Made by a program: the position numbers and the translations under genes. Below are positions 1 to 5,369 of a stretch of 5,663 bases of DNA, in pieces. This DNA is from Chloracidobacterium sp. UBA6041 (GTDB lineage Bacteria > Acidobacteriota > Blastocatellia > Pyrinomonadales > Pyrinomonadaceae), in assembly GCA_002427845.1 (NCBI GenBank), contig DIYZ01000052.1, positions 1 to 5,663 on the forward strand, given 5' to 3'. The notes beneath the pieces are model-generated. The model ran no database searches and was not told the DNA's origin. It saw nothing but the letters and a program-made list of their open reading frames with translations. Each line of letters begins with the position of its first letter. Positions within the stretch are counted from its first letter, which is position 1.

Positions 1-5
1 TCACG

Positions 6-416
6 ATGGGCCGGAATACGCACCCAAGCACGCACGTTCCAAAGTGGGCTTGGACTCAGCGAGCAAGCAAGGCTGAAGGCGCTATCTGGCGCATCAATGC
101 TTTTTTGCTCAAGAAGAAGAATGAAACCGATCAGGACTATCATTTAGTGCTTCAGCGTAATGGCAAAACACTTGTGGCGGAGATTCCTAACCCAGACTGC
201 CTTGATGATACCCCCGAACCTTTGAAGAGCATGATTATCAAGGCACGATCAGACTTTGATGATTGGTTTGCGGAGCATCACAGTGAAGGCCCGGTGTTTC
301 ATCAAAGAGTTAGTATTTGGGGAATTGGAATGTTCGACACCCAAGGGCACGCTGAGGGAACGGCATCGAACGGGATTGAATTGCACCCAGTGGTCAAGAT
401 CGAGTTTCTTGATTAA
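6..416 (+). CDS. Small hypothetical protein with NGIELHPV-type C-terminus
   Basis: This is a 136-residue soluble protein with no signal peptide or membrane segment visible. Recognisable blocks are DYHLVLQ (residues 44-50), AEIPNPDC (58-65), GMFDTQGH (108-115) and NGIELHPV (122-129). From memory, the same order of blocks (DYHLVLQ, then IPDP.C, then G.FD..HG, then NGIELHPVL) occurs in a family of uncharacterised bacterial proteins, frequent in Acidobacteriota and other soil bacteria, often with extra N-terminal sequence. The function is unknown; a small beta-rich binding domain is possible but is inference. The ATG at position 6 is the first in frame. Only five bases precede it, so the ribosome-binding site cannot be judged and the true start may lie outside the window. 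The gene ends in TAA at 414-416, with an inverted repeat beginning 18 bases downstream. Confidence 0.8.
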   Translation: MGRNTHPSTHVPKWAWTQRASKAEGAIWRINAFLLKKKNETDQDYHLVLQRNGKTLVAEIPNPDCLDDTPEPLKSMIIKARSDFDDWFAEHHSEGPVFHQRVSIWGIGMFDTQGHAEGTASNGIELHPVVKIEFLD

Positions 417-433
417 CACTAGGAACGCTGGCC

Positions 434-451
434 TTACAAGGACTCTTGTAA
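434..451. repeat. 7-bp perfect inverted repeat, 4-base loop
   Basis: TTACAAG at 434-440 pairs with CTTGTAA at 445-451 around the loop GACT. It starts 18 bases after the stop codon of the gene at 6-416. It could act as a 3'-end stabilising or terminating hairpin, but no T-run follows on the plus strand, so it is not a classical intrinsic terminator. Confidence 0.5.
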
Positions 452-521
452 AAACCGGAAATCATGCTTTCGGGGACCAACGTTGTCATCCAAAGCTGAT
501 GCGCGTATAAGCGAACCAATC

Positions 522-556
522 GAGGAGCCAACATCCTGAGAGCTTGCAGGCTCCTC
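522..556. repeat. 8-bp perfect inverted repeat, 19-base spacer
   Basis: GAGGAGCC at 522-529 is the exact reverse complement of GGCTCCTC at 549-556. It lies seven bases before the next inverted repeat (564-599). The G+C-rich arms could form a stem in RNA, or a divided binding site in DNA. Which of the two applies cannot be told from sequence alone. Confidence 0.4.
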
Positions 557-563
557 CCGATAG

Positions 564-599
564 AAGGCGTTGCCGTTGTAAGAGAGACGGTGACGCCTT
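564..599. promoter_or_regulatory. 13-bp imperfect inverted repeat overlapping the -35 box
   Basis: AAGGCGT (564-570) pairs with ACGCCTT (593-599), and CCGT (573-576) pairs with ACGG (587-590). The two bases between the blocks form G-U pairs in RNA, giving a nearly continuous 13-pair stem with a 10-base loop. The right arm contains the proposed -35 hexamer of the downstream promoter (590-595). This could be an operator where a dimeric regulator blocks polymerase. Alternatively it is a weak terminator for upstream transcription, since TTTT at 598-601 overlaps the stem end. Confidence 0.45.
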
Positions 600-618
600 T
601 TAACTTTAGTTATATAAT
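590..618 (+). promoter_or_regulatory. Sigma70-type promoter for the membrane-protein gene
   Basis: The -10 box is TATAAT at 613-618, a perfect consensus match. Seventeen bases upstream is GTGACG at 590-595, which matches four of six -35 consensus bases (TTGACA). Transcription would start near 625 and leave a 5' leader of about 120 bases before the leader ORF at 742. The -35 box lies inside the right arm of the 564-599 inverted repeat, so binding there would be expected to affect initiation. Confidence 0.5.
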
Positions 619-741
619 CCGGCCATATTTTCGGCTCGCGTAACTTCACGTCTAGCTAACGAGAGGAACACGCGCGACTTCCCTGACGCGGAGGCGAGTC
701 AAAATACTCATTCCGGGAATAGGCTATTAGGGGGTAATCGA

Positions 742-783
742 ATGATCCAATTAAGAGAAGTCGATTCGACAGTCCTCCAATGA
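742..783 (+). CDS. 13-residue leader ORF coupled to the membrane protein
   Basis: This short ORF starts with ATG at 742, encodes MIQLREVDSTVLQ and stops at TGA 781-783. A G-rich Shine-Dalgarno-like run (AGGGGG, 729-734) sits seven bases before the start. Its stop overlaps the ATG at 780 of the next gene in the classic ATGA arrangement. That gene has no good ribosome-binding site of its own, so its translation may depend on ribosomes finishing this ORF. A short palindrome, GTCGA-T-TCGAC (760-770), lies within it. It contains no run of one amino acid, so it is not an obvious attenuator peptide. Assignment rests only on spacing and overlap. Confidence 0.35.
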   Translation: MIQLREVDSTVLQ

Positions 784-1244
784 ATATGAACAGCCTGCTA
801 TCCTCAGCTGCCGGGTGGGACGTGATAAGCATCTTTGGAACGGCGATGCTTGTCTTGTTCATTACAGTTAGCATGAAATACTGGACGAAGGCCTACCTCT
901 TTGGACCAAGTTCCCAAGCAACTAAAGCCGAAAAACGGGCCGTTTCCTTTGACTGTGCCAGAGTCGGGATCGATCTATCAATACTAGGCTTGGGAACGTA
1001 CTTGGCAGTCACTCAGCTAGCGCTCGAGAAGAACATACCTGTCGCCGTTACCACACTTCACAAATATAACGCAGCAATCGTTCTCACTCAGACACTACTG
1101 CTGATATTAGCGGGAATAGCAACCACTGTGACCGATTCGTCAGTGAAACGCTTCTGGAGCGGAATCCTTATCCCGGTGGGACTGGGATGGGTTTCGATTT
1201 GGATCAGTGCTACTGTTTTCTATCACATCTTATTGAACGGCTAA
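780..1244 (+). CDS. Hypothetical four-helix membrane protein
   Basis: This 154-residue protein is predicted to sit in the inner membrane. Four hydrophobic segments are visible at about residues 15-32, 62-81, 98-117 and 127-150. The 30-residue loop after the first helix is charged and rich in Lys, Arg and Glu (around KAEKRAV, 49-55), which suggests that it faces the cytoplasm. There are no recognisable catalytic motifs, and I do not recognise the family. The ATG at 780 is chosen because it overlaps the stop of the leader ORF at 742; a second ATG two codons later (786) is an alternative. A 5-bp inverted repeat, CGGCT-AA-AGCCG (1238-1249), spans the TAA stop codon and may help to end or stabilise the transcript. 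The gene converges with the minus-strand transposon genes about 100 bases downstream. Confidence 0.7.
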   Translation: MNMNSLLSSAAGWDVISIFGTAMLVLFITVSMKYWTKAYLFGPSSQATKAEKRAVSFDCARVGIDLSILGLGTYLAVTQLALEKNIPVAVTTLHKYNAAIVLTQTLLLILAGIATTVTDSSVKRFWSGILIPVGLGWVSIWISATVFYHILLNG

Positions 1245-1340
1245 AGCCGCAGAATGCTAGTTAAATTACGGAAGTATGTATTTTACGCAAAGGGGAAGGC
1301 TGACGATTTCGTGAGCCGCCACAGCGGAATTTTCAAAGCC

Positions 1341-1499
1341 TTACTTAGGCCAGCCGTCAGCCGGTTTCTTTTTCTTCAACGACTTCTTAATGGCCTCTCG
1401 CCAGTCCTCGTCAATCTTCAACAAGTCTGGCTTAGGTCCCGGCTGAACTCGCTTCTTCTTCGGACGTGGTTTTCTCTTTTTCACTCCCTTTTTGTTCAC
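1341..1499 (-). CDS. 52-residue Lys-rich basic protein, last gene of the transposon operon
   Basis: This small gene starts at GTG (1499-1497) and stops at TAA (1343-1341). Its start overlaps the TGA of the preceding gene as GTGA, so the two are probably translationally coupled. The first half is extremely basic (KKRKPRPKKKR at residues 7-17), followed by Gly-Pro-Lys-Pro. The C-terminal half reads like a short amphipathic helix (DLLKIDEDWREAIKKSLKKK, residues 25-44) ending in GWPK. A basic tail of this kind suggests nucleic-acid binding, but this is inference. An internal GTG at 1484-1482 is an alternative start (47 residues). I do not recognise a named family. The coupling, the clean ordered sequence and the position support a real gene. 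Confidence 0.6.
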   Translation of the reverse strand: MNKKGVKKRKPRPKKKRVQPGPKPDLLKIDEDWREAIKKSLKKKKPADGWPK

Positions 1500-1819
1500 T
1501 TCTTTAGGCCGTGCTTCTTTAGGTATTGGTTGGTCGCATAGAAACTACCACTAGGCGAGCAGCCTTCAAAGTATTCAATGAGCTTTGGCGCGACTTCCAA
1601 TAGTGTTCGGGCGTTATCGATGTTCGGGTTGCCGCGAAAAGTCTCCCACGCGGCGACATATTCCTTCTTGAAGTAATACGCTCCTCCCTCCGCTTCGCCT
1701 TCTGCGTTTACTATTTTGTGGAAGTCAAGTATCTCATCGCGCGCCATCAATAGATCGCACCTGTTAAGCACGTCATCATATTTTCCCTTACTGCCAAACA
1801 ATTTCTGAATGATGCTCAC
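1496..1819 (-). CDS. 107-residue hypothetical protein, transposon passenger gene
   Basis: The start is GTG (1819-1817), preceded six bases upstream by GAGGT (1830-1826). This Shine-Dalgarno sequence overlaps the transposase stop codon TGA (1831-1829), so the two genes are almost certainly co-transcribed. The protein looks soluble and mostly helical. It has no signal peptide or membrane segment and no cysteine-rich or catalytic motif that I recognise. Visible blocks are a short N-terminal helix (MSIIQKLFG), YYFKKEYVAAWETFRGNPNI (residues 48-67) and LLEVAPKLIEYFEG (73-86). The regular alternation of helices could suggest a small helical-bundle or adaptor protein (inference). Its function in or for the transposon is unknown. 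The stop codon overlaps the start of the 52-residue gene. Confidence 0.7.
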   Translation of the reverse strand: MSIIQKLFGSKGKYDDVLNRCDLLMARDEILDFHKIVNAEGEAEGGAYYFKKEYVAAWETFRGNPNIDNARTLLEVAPKLIEYFEGCSPSGSFYATNQYLKKHGLKK

Positions 1820-1825
1820 AGGCTT

Positions 1826-1830
1826 ACCTC
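1826..1830 (-). promoter_or_regulatory. Ribosome-binding site GAGGT for the 107-residue gene
   Basis: Read on the minus strand, GAGGT at 1830-1826 lies six bases before the GTG start at 1819 and shares two bases with the transposase TGA. It decides the GTG start and indicates that translation of the passenger gene is tied to transposase termination. Confidence 0.6.
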
Positions 1831-2707
1831 ACAGGACGTTAGGCCCCTTGTACCTTAACCTTTTCCCTTCGGACTCTCGAATCATTAGTGCCATGCGCTC
1901 GCCGTCATTCAATGCGCGATTATTCCAGAGAAAATCAAACTGCCAGATATAGCGATGAAGGTGTTCCTTGCTTACGTTGTGATAGATACCAACGATGCCG
2001 CGCTTGACCAATGCGAAGGAACTCTCGACCGTGTTCGTGTTCACGTCACCGCGAGCGTATTCCTTTGCGCTATGACACACAGTTTCATGACTTGCGTACT
2101 CTCTCCCGATTCCCCGGTAGCTTGAGTTCTCATCGGTCATGATGCGAGCTTGGTTGTCTACCGTTTCGCGAATAGCTTCTTTCAAAGTGTCGCCCGTAAC
2201 GTCAGTGACAACCCGTCGTCTGATTCTACCGCCACGTTCTACGGCTGCGAACACCGGAGTTTTCTTGGTTCCTCGACCGCGTTTGCTGATACCCTTCACA
2301 CGCGGGCGTCCGCCAACCCAAGTCTCATCGCACTCGACCACGCCAGTGAGTTTTGCGGTCGAAGAATCAGGGGCCATAGCGAAGCGAATCCGATTCATCA
2401 AAAACAGTGCCGACCGATAGGTGATCTGGCAGTTGCGTTTGATTTCCAACGCAGACACGCCTTTCTTCGACGTTGCCGCTCGATAGAAAGCGTAGCACCA
2501 GTGACGAAGGGGAAGTCGGCTTTCTTCAAACACTGTCCCGATGCGAACGGTGTATTGCAGTTTGCAATCGTGACAGCGCCATAGAAACCGTTTGTTCCGT
2601 TCGCCAGTTTTCGCGTCAACCATTTTGTAGACGTTGACGCTGCCACAGTGAACGCAGCACGGAGTGTCGCCCCAACGTTGCACCTCGAAAAACGAACCAC
2701 AGAACAA
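1829..2707 (-). CDS. IS1595/ISXO2-type transposase, N-terminus incomplete
   Basis: This enzyme catalyses cut-and-paste or copy transposition of its own element. The visible 292 residues hold an N-terminal zinc ribbon (C18-x2-C21 and C45-x2-C48), a helical region with SKKGVSALEIKRNCQITYRS (residues 80-99), and the DDE-type catalytic domain: D127 in VVECDETWVGG, D192 in MTDENSSY and E228 in NTNTVESSF, followed by KRGIVGIYHNVS and FLWNNR. These blocks are characteristic of the IS1595 family. In relatives the RWGD motif before the zinc ribbon normally follows about 20-25 residues. Here a TGA stop lies just upstream in this frame (2713-2711), so the only start is TTG at 2707, without a proper ribosome-binding site. 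The gene may therefore be 5'-truncated or frameshifted and possibly inactive, although the catalytic core looks intact. Confidence 0.85.
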   Translation of the reverse strand: MFCGSFFEVQRWGDTPCCVHCGSVNVYKMVDAKTGERNKRFLWRCHDCKLQYTVRIGTVFEESRLPLRHWCYAFYRAATSKKGVSALEIKRNCQITYRSALFLMNRIRFAMAPDSSTAKLTGVVECDETWVGGRPRVKGISKRGRGTKKTPVFAAVERGGRIRRRVVTDVTGDTLKEAIRETVDNQARIMTDENSSYRGIGREYASHETVCHSAKEYARGDVNTNTVESSFALVKRGIVGIYHNVSKEHLHRYIWQFDFLWNNRALNDGERMALMIRESEGKRLRYKGPNVL

Positions 2708-2801
2708 AAGTCACCATGGCTCCAAGCCCTCCGGCGATTTCAAACGGGAGGAACAGCGAGAGTAGTGAATCCCAGAAGGATTTTGCGGGGGAATCGTGCA
2801 T
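2696..2801 (-). pseudogene. 5' fragment of a membrane-protein-like gene joined to the transposase
   Basis: An ATG at 2801 has a strong Shine-Dalgarno sequence (AAGGTGA, 2817-2811, nine bases upstream). The frame encodes about 35 residues: a short polar head (MHDSPAKSFWDS), then a strongly hydrophobic stretch ending in FVLWFVF, which looks like one or two membrane segments. It then enters transposase DNA one frame off, so the open frame continuing to 2616 is meaningless. Two readings are possible. A host membrane-protein gene may have been interrupted by, or fused to, a 5'-truncated transposon near 2700. Or this may be the original transposase N-terminus, with a one-base indel near the T-run at 2690-2694. 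The hydrophobic character favours the first. The left boundary is approximate and no other part of the gene was recognised. Confidence 0.35.
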
Positions 2802-2954
2802 GAGTCAAGATCACCTTTCCATAGGGGAATTAAGGAATCTTGCCCTTGTTGGCCGGCTGAAGACAACCTAAAGGATTGAAAGCGAACATATCTTTCCATT
2901 TCCCGTGTCACCACCTATGAAGATCGGCTCGCCAGGCAACGGCTTCGCTTGGAC

Positions 2955-3157
2955 CTAGTGCCGGTAAAACTCGTCACCGCGCGCCTTTTTCTTTTTTTGC
3001 TCCAAAGTGGCCATTGAATCTGCCATTTCGACAGAGATCGCTTTCCTAGGAGTCCCGCCCGAATCGAAGGCCGGCACCCGCCGTGGGCTTCTATTGCCAA
3101 CTTCGCGAGGTCCGGTATTGAGGTTTCCACCATTCTGTCTGTGCTCTTCATTTGCAT
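2955..3157 (-). pseudogene. Possible remnant of a gene beginning with an IEAHGG motif
   Basis: From ATG 3157 the minus strand encodes about 27 sensible residues with the stretch SIPDLAKLAIEAHGG (residues 13-27, down to about 3077). After that the frame becomes Arg/Ser-rich and implausible, up to a stop near 2915. A neighbouring frame stays open to TAG at 2957-2955. The DLAKLAIEAHGG block recalls, from memory, the N-terminus of a family of uncharacterised acidobacterial/actinobacterial proteins starting with ..A.DAHGG followed by a tryptophan-containing helix. The expected continuation is not seen in any frame. It may be a decayed fragment or a coincidence. Confidence 0.2.
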
Positions 3158-3469
3158 GTGCTCTCATTTGTCAGACTTCAAGCCGGGAAATTCACTCGGG
3201 CCCACGTTGAGAATTTGGTCGGTTGCCGGCCTGCTATTTTGTTTGCAAGAGCGATTCGGTCCGACGAATCCGAACCTAGGTAGGTATGAGCTTCCCAGAA
3301 ACTAAACGTCTCGGCAATTTCGGTTGCTCCTGGAAAGGAACCCGCGAAACTTTCCTTTGGGACCTGTGTGTATGAAAGGTTATGCCCCTGTCGATTCAAC
3401 GTGTCGAGAGAAAAAGACCAAAGAACACAACGAAGGTGGGAGCATGGGTTATTATCATTGAGCTTAACT
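3158..3469. other. Intergenic region upstream of the phosphatase gene
   Basis: No convincing gene was seen: the minus-strand frame at 3178-3477 has no recognisable features. Two short inverted repeats are present, GATTCG/CGAATC (3253-3258 and 3265-3270, six-base loop) and GGAAAG/CTTTCC (3332-3337 and 3350-3355, twelve-base loop). No strong sigma70 promoter was found by eye. A Shine-Dalgarno-like run (AAGGTGGGAG, 3433-3442) precedes a five-codon ORF, MGYYH (ATG 3444, TGA 3459-3461), eight bases before the phosphatase start. Any promoter for the phosphatase should lie in this region. Confidence 0.4.
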
Positions 3470-4552
3470 ATGACCAAAGACTACCCAGTTCTGAATATCG
3501 ATGAATATTTGCGTGATCGGCTCATGCCGGTGGAAGGTGCGATTCCGCGCCTACCAGGCATCGAAATGTATGGGAATTCCATTCCAGCTGGAACTGTCGG
3601 CGGGGATCTGTTTGAGTACATCAACTTTCAACAGCGTTACGACATCGATGCACGCATTCAGCGTGCTCTGCGGCTGTCAAATGAGTTCCTCGAACCACTG
3701 CCCCAAGGTGCACCGCTGCGTAATTCGGTCGACGATCACGTGCAATGGTTGAAGGCAACTCCGGGCTACAGGGCTGAGATGGAAACAGAATATAGAGACG
3801 CCCGGAGTTCGGAGCAGGCACGAGTCGCGGAGGACTTGCACGAGCTTTATACAACGGCCGGTGCCCTGATAGTTGACGCCCAGGGACACGGAATAATCTC
3901 GGCGAAAATCGCCTCGACGGTTCATGACACTTTTCATGCGTTGACGCTCTCCGAACTCGACCGATACGGAAAAACTACGCCGGAGCTATTCGAAAATCTC
4001 AATCTCCGCCTGGCGCAATCGGTCACCGCCCGCAACGCTCTGGGGATCACGGAGAAAGAAAATGCGCGCGAACTCGCGACCATGCTATACGGCGAAGTGC
4101 GTCCAGGCGGCCATTTTCGATTCGTTAATTTTGGACATCCTCCGCCGCTGGTGTACTCAGCCGAATATCGCAAGTTCATGAAGATAGATGAAGGCCGTAT
4201 GGTGCAATTCCTTGCGCTCGGCTTGCAAATCCCCTCAGACCACCCGGATCGTAAGAAATACTACTCCATGAGCTTTCGGCAAAGAGAGTTCACCTCTTCC
4301 GATATCGCTGAAATCACGTTGATGAGTCCAGGAGATATTGTTGTCCTTTATACCGATGGAGTTTACGACGGCAGCGATGAACAAGTGCGCGAGCAACTCG
4401 AAGCGGTCTTGCGGGAATACGATAGTCAACCGGCACGGGACATCTGCAATGCATTGTTGGAGCACGCGGTAAAGCAAGACGACCTCCTGCGACGGAACGG
4501 CGATGACGCCCTAATCGACGACAAAACGGTGTTCATCATCAAGCGATCTTGA
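3470..4552 (+). CDS. SpoIIE/RsbU-type serine phosphatase (PP2C fold)
   Basis: This predicted Mn/Mg-dependent phosphatase would remove phosphate from serine or threonine of a partner protein, typically an anti-sigma-factor antagonist in partner-switching. The 360-residue cytoplasmic protein shows the family motifs: VGGDLFE (D46), LIVDAQGHGIISAKIA (D136), NFGHPPPLVYS (220-230), ALGLQIP, MSPGDIVVLYTDGVYDG (D296) and DDKTVFIIKR (D350/D351). All the metal-binding aspartates are present, so it should be active. It has no PAS, GAF, receiver or membrane sensor domain. Instead it has an N-terminal lead (EYLRDRLMPVEGAIPRLPGIE, residues 12-32) and a roughly 75-residue charged helical insertion between D46 and D136. 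ATG 3470 is chosen because family members begin shortly before the EYL motif; the longer open frame from GTG 3368 adds unlikely residues. Its own ribosome-binding site is weak (GAG, seven bases upstream). No partner antagonist gene is visible nearby. Confidence 0.88.
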   Translation: MTKDYPVLNIDEYLRDRLMPVEGAIPRLPGIEMYGNSIPAGTVGGDLFEYINFQQRYDIDARIQRALRLSNEFLEPLPQGAPLRNSVDDHVQWLKATPGYRAEMETEYRDARSSEQARVAEDLHELYTTAGALIVDAQGHGIISAKIASTVHDTFHALTLSELDRYGKTTPELFENLNLRLAQSVTARNALGITEKENARELATMLYGEVRPGGHFRFVNFGHPPPLVYSAEYRKFMKIDEGRMVQFLALGLQIPSDHPDRKKYYSMSFRQREFTSSDIAEITLMSPGDIVVLYTDGVYDGSDEQVREQLEAVLREYDSQPARDICNALLEHAVKQDDLLRRNGDDALIDDKTVFIIKRS

Positions 4553-4593
4553 AAGTCCACCTTTTGGTTAACGCTGGTCCCACGTATTGAAAG

Positions 4594-5369
4594 GTGAAGT
4601 TGTCTGTGCAGGTTGGACTGATTAGTCTTCCGAGCGCTGCCCAACGCGATGATGTACAACGTCGTTGGAGCCTGCTTTTCTCGATTGCGAGCATGATCAC
4701 ACTGGTGCTGTTGGGCATTGTGCTCGGCGCTGTCGCTTCTGGAACGATTCGGGTTGAAAATGGTGTAGTCGTATCGGGCTTTCTTAAGTCGTGGCTAGCG
4801 CCCTTTCCCTTTGCCCTTTTTCGCGCTCTCGTTGTTCGCATTTCTCGCGGCGGTTTTTTTAACGGTCGAAGCGTCTGAGAATGAATTGCAGGAAGAGTTT
4901 CGACTGAGGGCGTTGTGCCAGGTATCGCAGTCGGCATATTGCATTAGCCGTTTTTCTATTAGCTGGAAAGGGCGCGCCGACCGTGCGCGCTGGTATCAGC
5001 CGAAGTTGGTGGGCGTTAGGCCTCCACCTCTTCACCGCTGCCTTTGCAGTCGGCGCGTTTCTATGGTCTATGGTCCAGAAAGTACAGACTCGCGCCTATC
5101 TGTGCGGCGGCACAGGTCACTTTGATTCTCTTAGGCTGGGCTGTCGCGCAATTTCCGTATCTTGTCGAACCGGATATGACCATCTACTCCGCTTCGGGAC
5201 CGCGCGCCACACATTGCAGTTGCTACTAATCGCGCTTGCGGCAGGGGTGCTCGTACTATTTCCTTCGTATTACTACCTGTTCCGTATCTTCAAAAGTGAG
5301 GCACCTATGATTGCTCCTTCCGTGAACGGCATTGAAGAGCACTATAATAAAGGACCGCACGCGAGATGA
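4594..5369 (+). pseudogene. cydB: Cytochrome bd quinol oxidase subunit II (cydB) remnant
   Basis: The intact protein is a membrane subunit of the terminal oxidase that uses quinol to reduce oxygen. The CydB sequence must be assembled from successive frames: RDDVQRRWS to SWLAPFPFA (frame 1, to about 4815), FALSLFAFLAAVFLTVEAS to FRLRAL (frame 2, 4817-4915), PGIAVGI (frame 1, 4918-4938), IALAVFLLAGKGAP to AFLWSM (frame 3, 4938-5072), KYRLAPICAAAQVTLILLGW to SASGPRAT (frame 1, 5080-5211) and TLQLLLIALAAG to YYYLFRIFK (frame 3, 5211 to the end). This makes at least five indels. The N-terminal part with the conserved DGFDLG region, about the first third of a 340-380-residue protein, is missing. 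No cydA lies nearby. The stretch begins 41 bases after the phosphatase stop. It is clearly non-functional as read, unless the indels are sequencing errors. Confidence 0.88.

Larger units (their letters stand above)
417..741. other. Gene-poor stretch with three hairpins and a promoter
   Basis: No convincing gene lies here. The minus-strand open frames at 434-649 and 656-874 have no recognisable motif and lie opposite structured DNA or the membrane-protein gene. The stretch holds three successive inverted repeats (434-451, 522-556, 564-599) and then a sigma70-like promoter pointing right. The layout fits the end of one transcription unit and the controlled start of another. Confidence 0.5.
1341..2707 (-). 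mobile_element. IS1595-like unit with two passenger genes (ends not defined)
   Basis: The unit comprises a transposase of the IS1595/ISXO2 type followed by two small genes in the same direction, with a 9-base gap and then a GTGA overlap. IS1595-family elements are known to exist in versions carrying passenger genes. I compared by eye the sequence left of 1341 with that right of 2700 and found no convincing terminal inverted repeats or target duplications. The coordinates therefore cover only the coding part. The 5' (right) side appears damaged because the transposase lacks its normal N-terminal start. Confidence 0.6.

Noticed and set aside
1254..1541. Plus-strand frame of 95 codons after the membrane-protein gene
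   Set aside because: Its Phe/Leu/Arg-rich second half is the antisense of the Lys-rich 52-residue gene, and its start has no ribosome-binding site.
2139..2584. Long plus-strand open frames opposite the transposase
   Set aside because: They lie wholly antisense to the strongly supported transposase and encode no recognisable motif.
2885..2911. Minus-strand promoter (GTGACA, TATGTT) ahead of the transposon side
   Set aside because: The hexamers are fair but the spacer is only 15 bases, so it is not called.
1245..2960. Terminal inverted repeats and target duplication of the transposon
   Set aside because: Only weak partial matches were found by eye, such as GGAAGTATGT (left) against GGAAAGATATGT (right). 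An 8-bp repeat GGCTGACG/CGTCAGCC (1298-1305, 1355-1362) is internal to one side and cannot mark both ends.
3368..3469. GTG start giving a 394-residue phosphatase
   Set aside because: The added 34 residues (CPCRFN..., QRTQRRW...) are unlike the family N-terminus; ATG 3470 sits just before the conserved EYL lead.
3178..3477. Minus-strand frame of 99 codons upstream of the phosphatase
   Set aside because: No motif, odd composition, and it overlaps the expected control region and the phosphatase start.
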